From an uncultured Bacillota bacterium (GTDB lineage Bacteria > Bacillota > Clostridia > Peptostreptococcales > Anaerovoracaceae): a stretch of DNA of 5,015 nucleotides. The DNA lies in the NCBI GenBank assembly GCA_946545145.1, contig CAMNNG010000093.1, positions 1-5,015 on the forward strand, given 5' to 3'. Under the pieces are notes generated by a model. The model saw only the letters and a list, made by a program, of their open reading frames with translations. It was not told where the DNA came from and searched no databases. Positions 1 to 5,012 of the stretch are shown here, in pieces. A program made the translations under genes and the position numbers. Numbering within the stretch: the stretch's first letter is position 1; each line of letters starts with the position of its first letter.

Positions 1-425
1 TTTGCCTCGTGGCCGCGCTTTGAGAGCGCGAGGACTTTGCCTGAGAACGACTGGGCGCCGAGCTCTATCGAGTCCACGCCGTAAGCTTCGAGAAGATCCA
101 GCTCTTCTTCATCTATGCAGTCAGGCCTCGTCGAAAGACGGATCTCATCGACAGCACCTTTGTCCTTGTATTCTTTCGCAATGGAAAGATAGCTCCTCTG
201 CATCTCATAGGGGATAGCTGTGAAACTGCCGCCGAAAAAAGCGATCTCGATGCAGTCCAGACCGCGTCCTCTGAGAGTGGGGAGCCTTTCTTCTATTATT
301 TTTCTAACTTCATCCTCCGACGGAGCGCCGCTTCTGGCGGTGATTCGGTTCTGGTCGCAGAAGACGCACTCGCACGGGCATCCGATATGGGGGATGAAAA
401 CAGGTATCATCGCATGTTTTTTCAT
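1..425 (-). CDS. Radical SAM protein, bacterial Elp3-like family (N-terminal part, cut by window edge)
   Basis: Reading leftward from an ATG at 425-423, the frame stays open for 141 codons and runs off the window at base 1, so the C-terminal part is missing. Residues 12-24 contain the radical SAM cluster motif C16-x3-C20-x2-C23, in the context PHIGCPCECVFCDQ, which ligates a [4Fe-4S] cluster. A GGSF motif at 65-68 (SAM-binding region) and RLSTRPD at 96-102 follow. These match, from memory, the clostridial proteins annotated as radical SAM or elongator protein 3-like. Whether this bacterial branch modifies tRNA is not settled by the sequence. An extra cysteine, C18, lies within the motif, where relatives usually have His or Arg. 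An in-frame TGA at 440-438 limits the start to ATG 425 or the ATG at codon 6. Neither has a Shine-Dalgarno sequence, and a promoter -10 lies only 6 nt upstream, so the mRNA may be leaderless. It is divergent from the acyl-CoA dehydrogenase cluster. Confidence 0.9.
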   Translation of the reverse strand, partial: MKKHAMIPVFIPHIGCPCECVFCDQNRITARSGAPSEDEVRKIIEERLPTLRGRGLDCIEIAFFGGSFTAIPYEMQRSYLSIAKEYKDKGAVDEIRLSTRPDCIDEEELDLLEAYGVDSIELGAQSFSGKVLALSKRGHEA

Positions 426-431
426 GATGAG

Positions 432-440
432 ATTGTATCA
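432..440 (-). promoter_or_regulatory. Extended -10 promoter for the radical SAM gene
   Basis: On the minus strand the bases read TGATACAAT, an extended -10 (TGn plus a 5/6 match to TATAAT). The hexamer occupies 437-432. No convincing -35 lies 16-18 nt upstream, which is acceptable for an extended -10. Six bases separate the hexamer from the ATG at 425, so the expected transcription start falls on or next to the start codon. Confidence 0.45.
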
Positions 441-565
441 CAAACCCGGAAAAAAGGATATGGAGGCCAAAAATGCATCTGATTTCGGAACGGCCGTGAA
501 AGAACCCCTCGAAACTGTCCGAGATCAAATGCATAAAAGCGCAAAACAGCGACAAAAGAGCGTAA

Positions 566-595
566 TCTGATTCTTCTTGTATTATTTTGTATAAT
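566..595 (+). promoter_or_regulatory. Promoter candidate for the acyl-CoA dehydrogenase / abfD cluster
   Basis: A perfect TATAAT lies at 590-595 in an AT-rich stretch. The best -35 at 17-bp spacing is CTGATT at 567-572, only 3/6 to TTGACA, so the promoter is weak or activator-dependent if this is the true start. The predicted transcript starts near 602, giving a leader of about 86 nt before the ATG at 688. It is the only strong -10 seen between the divergent genes in this direction. Confidence 0.5.
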
Positions 596-603
596 CATTT
601 TTA

Positions 604-624
604 GCATCTGCCATCAGGTGATGC
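604..624 (+). promoter_or_regulatory. Dyad / small hairpin at the start of the cluster leader
   Basis: In RNA, GCATC (604-608) pairs with GATGC (620-624), and CC (611-612) pairs with GG (617-618) around a 4-nt loop, with a small asymmetric internal loop between them. As DNA, 612-623 reads CATCA-GG-TGATG, an inverted repeat with 5-bp arms. It begins within a few bases of the predicted transcription start, where either a repressor site or a 5'-stabilising or attenuating hairpin could act. GTTTTG follows, too few T's for a normal terminator. No known regulator motif is recognised. Confidence 0.3.
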
Positions 625-677
625 GTTTTGCTGAAATAAGAATAGTTACAGTTTCTATATGGATATACGGTGAATGG

Positions 678-683
678 AAGGAG
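678..683 (+). promoter_or_regulatory. Ribosome binding site that decides the acyl-CoA dehydrogenase start
   Basis: AAGGAG lies 4 nt before the ATG at 688. The longer frame could begin at GTG 670, but that codon has no Shine-Dalgarno sequence and would place this purine-rich site inside the coding region. The family's N-terminus also begins at about the MFEFTKEQ position, so ATG 688 is chosen. Confidence 0.75.
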
Positions 684-687
684 AACT

Positions 688-1821
688 ATGTTTGAATTTA
701 CGAAAGAGCAGAAAATGCTTCAGAAAATGGCGAAGGAGTTTGCTGAGAACGAGCTCGAGCCGATAGCTGATGAAGTCGACAAGACGGGCGAGATCCCTCA
801 GGAGACGATCGACAAGCTCGCCGCTACGGGTCTGCTTACTCTGATCTGCCCTAAGGAGTTCGGCGGAGCAGGCTGCGGTGACGTAGAGAAAGTCATTGCA
901 GTCAAAGAAATCGCTAAAGCATGCGGCTCGACGGGCGAGCTGTTTGCAGTGCATCTTCTCGTAATGCACATAATCAACAAATTCGGAAATGAAGAGCAGA
1001 AGAAAAAGTACTTTGCTCTTGCAAACGAAGGTAAGATCGGCGCCTTCGCGCTTACTGAGCCTGAGGCAGGTTCGGACGCAGGCGGCCTGAGAACTTCGGC
1101 TGTAGAAGATGGCGACTTCTACGTACTCAACGGTTCGAAGACATTCATCTCGAACATGGGACCGAAGGAAGGCGACTACGTCATCGTCTTTGCGCTTACT
1201 GACAAAGAAAAGAAGACGCGCGGCGGAATCACGGCCTTCATCGTAGACAGAGGAACACCGGGATTCGAACTCGGAAAACTCGAGGACAAGATGGGCATCC
1301 GCGGCGCTGCCGTATCGGAGCTGATATTCGAGGACTGCCGCGTACCGAAGTCGCAGATCATCGGCGAGGTCGGCAAGGGATTCGGAGTAGCCATGGGCGG
1401 CCTGGATTCCGGAAGAGTAGGCATCTCCGCACAGTCCTGCGGCATCGCAGAGGCTGCGTTCGAGGAAGCTCTCGAATACTCGAAGACGAGAAAGCAGTTC
1501 GGAAAGCCGATCTTTGCTAACCAGGGCCTTGCATGGTACCTCGCAGAGATGGCAACGAAGCTCGAGTGCGCAAACCTTCTTGCTCTGAGAGCTGCCGACG
1601 CTGCCGTCAAGGGAGTCGACTCCACGAAGCTCGGATCGATGGCCAAGTTCTTCGCATCAGAGACAGCGAACGAGATCTGCGCGAAGGCTCTGCAGATCCA
1701 CGGCGGATACGGATTCATGAAGGACTACAAGATCGAGCGTCTCTACAGAGATGCAAGGATCCTGACGATATACGAAGGATCCAGCGAGATCCAGAAACTC
1801 GTCATTTCCAGATCGCTCTAA
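688..1821 (+). CDS. Acyl-CoA dehydrogenase, short-chain / butyryl-CoA dehydrogenase-like
   Basis: A 377-residue FAD flavoprotein that interconverts an acyl-CoA and its 2,3-enoyl-CoA, exchanging electrons with electron-transfer flavoprotein. The length is normal for the family. The first signature is ALTEPEAGSDAGG at 121-133, at the flavin site. The second runs from Q336 to D355 (QIHGGYGF then KDYKIERLYRD). The catalytic base is Glu363 in IYEGSSEIQ, the position used by butyryl- and medium-chain enzymes. The protein is complete and looks cytoplasmic, with no signal peptide. It lies 42 nt upstream of abfD on the same strand, with no terminator between, so it is probably the first gene of the operon. 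Because the next enzyme makes crotonyl-CoA, reduction of crotonyl-CoA to butyryl-CoA is the best guess. The N-terminal substrate-side segment (ELFAVHLLVMHIINKFG) is not the typical clostridial Bcd form I recall, so another short or branched enoyl-CoA is possible. No etfAB genes are in the window. Confidence 0.93.
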   Translation: MFEFTKEQKMLQKMAKEFAENELEPIADEVDKTGEIPQETIDKLAATGLLTLICPKEFGGAGCGDVEKVIAVKEIAKACGSTGELFAVHLLVMHIINKFGNEEQKKKYFALANEGKIGAFALTEPEAGSDAGGLRTSAVEDGDFYVLNGSKTFISNMGPKEGDYVIVFALTDKEKKTRGGITAFIVDRGTPGFELGKLEDKMGIRGAAVSELIFEDCRVPKSQIIGEVGKGFGVAMGGLDSGRVGISAQSCGIAEAAFEEALEYSKTRKQFGKPIFANQGLAWYLAEMATKLECANLLALRAADAAVKGVDSTKLGSMAKFFASETANEICAKALQIHGGYGFMKDYKIERLYRDARILTIYEGSSEIQKLVISRSL

Positions 1822-1863
1822 TGCAGGCGGACTGTATGTGAAATAAGAACGGAGGAAAACAAA

Positions 1864-3318
1864 ATGGCACTGATGACAAGTCAGGAGTACGTCGAATCTC
1901 TGAGAAAGATGAACAGACGTATATATTTCCAGGGAAAACTGATCGAAGATCCCATCGAAGATCCGATGCTCGCTCCCTCGAGGCACTGCCTTGAGGAGAC
2001 GTATGATATGGCTCTGGATCCGCAGTTCGAGGATCTGATGACGGCGACTTCCCAGTTCACGGGTGAGAAGATCAACAGATTCAACAATATCCACAGAGAT
2101 ACAGAGGACCTCATCAAGAAGGTCAAGCTCCAGAGGCTGATGGGCCAGAGAACGGCCGGATGCTTCCAGCGCTGCGTCATCATGGACATGGCCAACGCCT
2201 TCTATTCGACCTGCTATGAGATCGATGAGGCGCACGGCACAGACTACTTCGAGCGTTTCAAGGAGTACATCATAAAGTGTCAGAGAGAAGACCTGATCGT
2301 GGCGGGCGCGCTGACTGACCCGAAGGGAAGCAGAGCGTATCCGATCGGTTCGGACCAGCAGGATGAAGATCTCTATCTTCATGTAGTCGAAAGAAGAGAA
2401 GACGGCGTAGTCGTACGCGGAGCCAAGGCTCATATCACCGGAGCCACGAACGCGCATGAGATAGTCGCTCTTCCGACTCAGGCCCTGAAACCGGGACAGG
2501 AAGACTACGCGATCGCCTTCCATATGCCGCTCGACGCAGAGGGCATAACGATGATCGTTGGAAGACAGTCGTGCGATACGAGAAAGTATGAAGAAGATGC
2601 TGATATAGATGTCGGCAACAGGACGTACGGCGGAGTCGAAGCCCTGACGGTATTCGACAACGTATTCGTACCGAACGAGAACATCTTCCTGAACGGCGAG
2701 ACGGAGTTCGCGGGAATGCTCGTAGAGCGCTTCGCGGGTTACCACAGGAACAGCTACGGCGGATGCAAGACGGGGGTCGGCGACGTGGCGATAGGCGCGG
2801 CTTCGCTTCTTGCGCAGTACAACGGCACAGAGAAGGCAAGCCACATCAAGGACAAGCTGACCGAGATGACTCAGCTGAACGAGCAGCTCTTCGCATGCGG
2901 CATCGCTTCTTCGGCGCTCGGCGCTCCGACGAAGGCCGGAAACTACATGGTAGACCTTCTCGTAGCAAATGTCTGCAAACTGAACGTAACGAGATATCCG
3001 TACGAGATCGTAAGGCTGATGGAAGACATCGCTGGCGGCATCATGGTAACTGCGCCGTCCGAGGCAGACCTCAAGAGCGATGCAGTAGGCGCTTACGTGA
3101 GAAAGTACCTCGTCGGTCAGGATGTCGACGCTGAGAACAGGCTCAGAGCTCTCAGGCTCTGCGAGAACATCGCCCTCGGAACAGCGGCGGTAGGATACAG
3201 GACAGAGTCGATGCACGGAGCAGGTTCGCCGGAGGCTCAGAAGATAATGATCAGAAGGATGGGCGGCTTCGATGTCAAGAAGGACCTTGCGAAGAGGATC
3301 GCTCATATAGTAGACTAG
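1864..3318 (+). CDS. abfD: 4-hydroxybutyryl-CoA dehydratase / vinylacetyl-CoA delta-isomerase
   Basis: A 484-residue cytoplasmic FAD and [4Fe-4S] enzyme that dehydrates 4-hydroxybutyryl-CoA to crotonyl-CoA by a ketyl-radical mechanism and isomerises vinylacetyl-CoA. It is used in 4-aminobutyrate and succinate fermentation. All four cluster ligands known from Clostridium aminobutyricum AbfD (Cys99, Cys103, His292, Cys299, from memory) are present as C100, C104, H294 and C301, in the contexts GCFQRC and YHRNSYGGCK. Other functionally important positions are also kept: T192, E259, Y298, K302 and E448. This separates it from the flavin-dependent 4-hydroxyphenylacetate hydroxylases (HpaB) of the same superfamily, which lack the cluster ligands. 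GGAGG at 1851-1855 lies 8 nt before the ATG. The segment after residue 404 (about 404-424) appears shorter than in the reference enzyme; otherwise the protein is colinear with it. A 4-nt gap separates it from the Nfu scaffold gene. Substrate specificity is inferred from the family. Confidence 0.95.
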   Translation: MALMTSQEYVESLRKMNRRIYFQGKLIEDPIEDPMLAPSRHCLEETYDMALDPQFEDLMTATSQFTGEKINRFNNIHRDTEDLIKKVKLQRLMGQRTAGCFQRCVIMDMANAFYSTCYEIDEAHGTDYFERFKEYIIKCQREDLIVAGALTDPKGSRAYPIGSDQQDEDLYLHVVERREDGVVVRGAKAHITGATNAHEIVALPTQALKPGQEDYAIAFHMPLDAEGITMIVGRQSCDTRKYEEDADIDVGNRTYGGVEALTVFDNVFVPNENIFLNGETEFAGMLVERFAGYHRNSYGGCKTGVGDVAIGAASLLAQYNGTEKASHIKDKLTEMTQLNEQLFACGIASSALGAPTKAGNYMVDLLVANVCKLNVTRYPYEIVRLMEDIAGGIMVTAPSEADLKSDAVGAYVRKYLVGQDVDAENRLRALRLCENIALGTAAVGYRTESMHGAGSPEAQKIMIRRMGGFDVKKDLAKRIAHIVD

Positions 3319-3322
3319 CTGC

Positions 3323-3610
3323 ATGAGTATAGAAAAGATAGAAAAATTACTGGATGAGAAAGTCCGCCCGGCGCTCGCGGCCGACGGCGGAGACATAAAG
3401 GTAGTCGGTTTCGATGAAGAAGAGGGAGTGCTCACGGTGAAGTTCCTCGGAGCCTGCAGCGGCTGCCCCGCGCAGCAGCAGACGGTAGAGGGCATCGTTG
3501 AAAAAGAGATCGCCGATGCACTTCCCATGGTCAAGAAGGTCGAGATCGACACGAGCGTAGACCAGGATCTTCTGGACTTCGCTTCCAGGATCCTGAGGCA
3601 CGAGATATGA
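3323..3610 (+). CDS. NifU C-terminal-domain (Nfu-type) Fe-S scaffold protein
   Basis: A 95-residue protein made almost entirely of the NifU C-terminal domain, which holds a transient [4Fe-4S] cluster, usually between subunits, and hands it to apo-enzymes. Visible hallmarks are VRPALAADGGDIKVV at 14-28 and the cluster motif C45-x2-C48 in GACSGCPAQQQT. The protein extends about 20 residues past the usual end of this domain, with an amphipathic-looking tail (DQDLLDFASRILRHEI). Its ATG follows the abfD stop by 4 nt and no Shine-Dalgarno sequence is visible, so translation is probably coupled to abfD. Its last four bases overlap the next gene. Placement directly behind a [4Fe-4S] enzyme suggests it helps load that enzyme, although a general housekeeping role is also possible. 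Confidence 0.92.
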   Translation: MSIEKIEKLLDEKVRPALAADGGDIKVVGFDEEEGVLTVKFLGACSGCPAQQQTVEGIVEKEIADALPMVKKVEIDTSVDQDLLDFASRILRHEI

Positions 3611-3882
3611 CGGTCGGGGTCAGGTTCTGCGGAGGATGCAGGTCCCTGTATGACAGGGGCCTGGCTTTCGAAGCGGTGAAAGAAGCCTGCCCCGGTTTTT
3701 CTTTTGAGTATTTCACAGCGGGCTCGGAATATGATATGATACTCGTCATCAACGGGTGTTTTTCAGCATGCACTGAACTGCCCGGAGCAGATGAAAATAC
3801 AACAAGAATAGATATGGGACCGGAAGAGGCGGACAACATAGCGGCGTTCGCCGAAGAGCTGAAAAGCGCTGCGGGCCTGTGA
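3607..3882 (+). CDS. Small cysteine-rich protein with CGGC and CxxxC motifs, function unknown
   Basis: A 91-residue protein I cannot name. Five cysteines are present: C8 and C11 in a CGGC motif followed by SLYDRG, C28, and C51 and C55 in LVINGCFSAC. I have the impression that small clostridial hypothetical proteins share the CGGC...YDR...GCxxxC pattern, but no function is recalled. The order (beta strand ending in a Cys pair, helix, hydrophobic strand YDMILVING ending in C-x3-C) resembles thioredoxin-like [2Fe-2S] ferredoxins such as NuoE and DUF1450 proteins. That suggests Fe-S or other metal binding, or a redox thiol role (inference). There is no signal peptide or membrane segment. The start overlaps the Nfu stop as ATGA, and GAGG at 3595-3598 sits 8 nt upstream, which argues that the gene is real and co-translated with Nfu. 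Confidence 0.85.
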   Translation: MTVGVRFCGGCRSLYDRGLAFEAVKEACPGFSFEYFTAGSEYDMILVINGCFSACTELPGADENTTRIDMGPEEADNIAAFAEELKSAAGL

Positions 3883-3907
3883 CGATTGAAAAGGAGAGAC
3901 AGAAGAT

Positions 3908-4357
3908 ATGAAACTTGTGATCCAGAGGGTGACTGAAAGTTCAGTAAGCATAGACGGAGAGCTCTATTCGAGCATCAACAAAGGCTTTCTCGTGCTCGTA
4001 GGCATTTCCGACAGCGATACGAAGGAGATCGCCGACAGATACATCGAGAAGATGGTCAAACTGAGGATATTCGAAGACGAGAACGGAAAGACGAACCTTT
4101 CGCTCAAGGACGTTGGCGGTGAGGTACTGATGGTCTCGCAGTTCACGCTCTACGCAAACTGCAAGAAAGGTAACCGCCCGAGCTTCACTCAGGCAGGAGC
4201 GCCGGATATGGCATCGGATCTGTACGACTACATGTGCGAGAAAACAAAAGAATACGTCCCCGTTGTCAAGAAGGGCGTATTCGGTGCTGAAATGATGGTA
4301 TCCCTCGTCAATGACGGACCGTTCACGATCGTTCTCGACGAGTCGCTCGTAGGTTAG
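3908..4357 (+). CDS. dtd: D-aminoacyl-tRNA deacylase
   Basis: A complete 149-residue member of the DTD family, which hydrolyses D-amino acids (and glycine mischarged on tRNA-Ala) from tRNA and so acts as a chiral proofreader in the cytoplasm. The hallmark SQFTL is at 77-81 and the cross-subunit Gly-cisPro motif is within NDGPFT at 135-140 (G137-P138). GNRPSF at 88-93 is also typical. It starts 25 nt after the cysteine-rich gene. AAGGAG at 3891-3896 is 11 nt before the ATG, a somewhat long spacing. The stop codon (4355-4357) overlaps the msrA stop on the other strand. A hairpin with a T-rich tail that could end msrA transcripts lies inside this gene at 4241-4281. The link to the upstream fermentation genes is positional rather than metabolic. 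Confidence 0.96.
   Translation: MKLVIQRVTESSVSIDGELYSSINKGFLVLVGISDSDTKEIADRYIEKMVKLRIFEDENGKTNLSLKDVGGEVLMVSQFTLYANCKKGNRPSFTQAGAPDMASDLYDYMCEKTKEYVPVVKKGVFGAEMMVSLVNDGPFTIVLDESLVG
4241..4281 (-). terminator. Intrinsic terminator for msrA, inside dtd
   Basis: On the minus strand AATACGCCC (4281-4273) pairs with GGG (4260-4258) and CGTATT (4256-4251), with one bulged A at 4257 and a loop of about 10-12 nt. A C and then TTTTGTTTT (4249-4241) follow. This gives a 9-bp stem with a U-rich tail in the correct orientation to end msrA transcription about 75-115 nt beyond its stop. The + strand side has no T-run, so it is directional. The stem is moderately GC-rich and the T-run is interrupted, so it is weaker than the opposing terminator. 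Confidence 0.5.
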
Positions 4358-4944
4358 AGAGTGTATGCCGACATCGCCTCGGGCAGGCGGCTCCTCAGCT
4401 CGCTTTCATCCATTGAGGCGAGAGAGGGCATGATGCTCCTTGGGATGTGGCAGTATCCGTGAGGCACTTTCTCCAGATATCTCTGGTGATATTCCTCAGC
4501 CGGGAAGAAATTCTTAAGAGGCTCAAGCTCGACCATGAAAACTGGTACGAGCTTTTTTATTTCATCCGATACCTTCTCTATTACGGCGCGCTGCTCATCC
4601 GTTACGTGGTATATGCCGGTCTGGTACTGAGGCCCGCGGTCGGGGCCCTGCTGGGAAATAACGGTCGGGTCTATGACGTTGTAGTAGACCAGCAGCAGCT
4701 TTTCCAGGGAGACCAGGGCGGAGTCGTAAATGACCTCGACAGTTTCCTTGTATCCCGTCATTCCTGTGCATACAAACTCATAATTCGGGGCGACTCCGGG
4801 ATTTCCGTTTGCGTATCCGCTTGTTACGTCAACCACTCCATCTATCGAAAGAAAGAGCTTTTCCATCCCCCAGAAGCATCCGCCCGCAAGGTATATCTTC
4901 TCGTATTTTTCCGTAGTCACGATCTTTTTCTCCGTTTCCTGCAT
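4354..4944 (-). CDS. msrA: Peptide methionine-S-sulfoxide reductase MsrA
   Basis: A 196-residue enzyme that reduces methionine-S-sulfoxide in proteins, using a catalytic cysteine recycled by thioredoxin. The active-site GCFWG is at 22-26 with nucleophile C23. YKETVEV (65-71), DPT at 92-94, and QGPDRGPQY at 99-107 are family features, as is AEEYHQRYL (149-157). GYCH at 163-166 supplies a likely resolving cysteine, C165. The usual QYRS/QYRT is QYQT here. About 30 residues follow GYCH. They faintly resemble the linker that leads into MsrB in MsrAB fusions, but no MsrB domain exists. ATG 4944 has no Shine-Dalgarno sequence. GTG 4920 (codon 9) has GGAG 9 nt upstream and may be the true start, which would give 188 residues. 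The stop (4356-4354) overlaps the dtd stop. Nothing suggests metabolic linkage to the facing operon. Confidence 0.96.
   Translation of the reverse strand: MQETEKKIVTTEKYEKIYLAGGCFWGMEKLFLSIDGVVDVTSGYANGNPGVAPNYEFVCTGMTGYKETVEVIYDSALVSLEKLLLVYYNVIDPTVISQQGPDRGPQYQTGIYHVTDEQRAVIEKVSDEIKKLVPVFMVELEPLKNFFPAEEYHQRYLEKVPHGYCHIPRSIMPSLASMDESELRSRLPEAMSAYTL
4525..4562 (+). terminator. Intrinsic terminator of the rightward operon, inside msrA
   Basis: On the + strand AAGCTCGACCA (4525-4535) pairs with TGGT (4543-4546) and CGAGCTT (4548-4554). This is an 11-bp stem with one bulged A at 4547 and a 7-nt loop. The T-run TTTTTT (4553-4558, partly in the stem) then ATTT follows at once. This is a classical Rho-independent terminator pointing rightward, about 200 nt past the dtd stop and antisense within msrA (codons for [11 protein letters not shown]). 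The minus strand has no T-run after the hairpin, so it should not stop msrA transcription. Confidence 0.75.
4930..4933 (-). promoter_or_regulatory. Possible internal ribosome site for an msrA GTG start
   Basis: On the minus strand GGAG (4933-4930) stands 9 nt before GTG 4920-4918. The upstream ATG 4944 is preceded by repeat sequence with no purine-rich site. Starting at the GTG would give [18 protein letters not shown], an N-terminus of usual length for MsrA. Family N-termini vary, so the choice is open. Confidence 0.4.
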
Positions 4945-4948
4945 ATCA

Positions 4949-4974
4949 TACTGCTTACACTTACTGCTTACACT
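4949..4974 (-). repeat. Perfect 13-bp tandem direct repeat in the msrA leader
   Basis: The unit TACTGCTTACACT (+ strand) occurs at 4949-4961 and again immediately at 4962-4974. A six-base partial copy (TACTGC) lies at 4976-4981. In the msrA mRNA sense the unit is AGTGTAAGCAGTA. The repeat lies between the predicted transcription start and ATG 4944, and the second copy ends 4 nt from that ATG. It could be a regulator site, an RNA element or a slippage duplication. Confidence 0.85.
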
Positions 4975-5006
4975 ATACTGCCGATGTCCGTCAGCGGCAT
5001 ATCCTT

Positions 5007-5012
5007 ATTATA
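5007..5012 (-). promoter_or_regulatory. -10 box of the msrA promoter
   Basis: The minus strand reads TATAAT exactly at 5012-5007. Transcription would begin near 5000, giving a leader of about 56 nt before ATG 4944. The -35 region lies beyond the right edge of the window, so the promoter cannot be fully judged. Confidence 0.5.

Noticed and set aside
490..497. Perfect palindrome ACGGCCGT
   Set aside because: Eight-base palindromes occur by chance at this length and there is no supporting context.
460..570. A possible 36-residue ORF (starts MEAKNASDF) in the divergent intergenic region
   Set aside because: GGA lies directly against the ATG rather than at ribosome-site spacing, it precedes the strongest -10 box, and it has no recognisable similarity.
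1777..1792. GGATC-6-GATCC inverted repeat near the end of the acyl-CoA dehydrogenase gene
   Set aside because: A short stem with no T-run, placed in the conserved YEGSSEIQK codons; best explained by coding.
632..1849. TGAAATAAGAA upstream of both the dehydrogenase (632-642) and abfD (1839-1849)
   Set aside because: An 11-bp match between two places in 5 kb is expected by chance, and one copy is in the leader while the other is in a short intergenic gap.
1942..1964. An 11-bp repeat ATCGAAGATCC with period 12 in abfD, giving IEDPIEDP
   Set aside because: The protein is the same length here as the C. aminobutyricum enzyme as I recall it, so it is not an inserted duplication, just similar codons for similar residues.
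1864..3318. Annotation of abfD as 4-hydroxyphenylacetate 3-monooxygenase (HpaB)
   Set aside because: Same superfamily, but the four Fe-S ligands C100, C104, H294 and C301 and the residues around them specify the dehydratase.
1657..3552. A 631-codon open frame on the minus strand opposite abfD and the Nfu gene
   Set aside because: It is antisense to two clearly recognised genes, has a Ser/Arg/Leu-rich composition with no family resemblance, and reflects the codon bias of the opposite strand.
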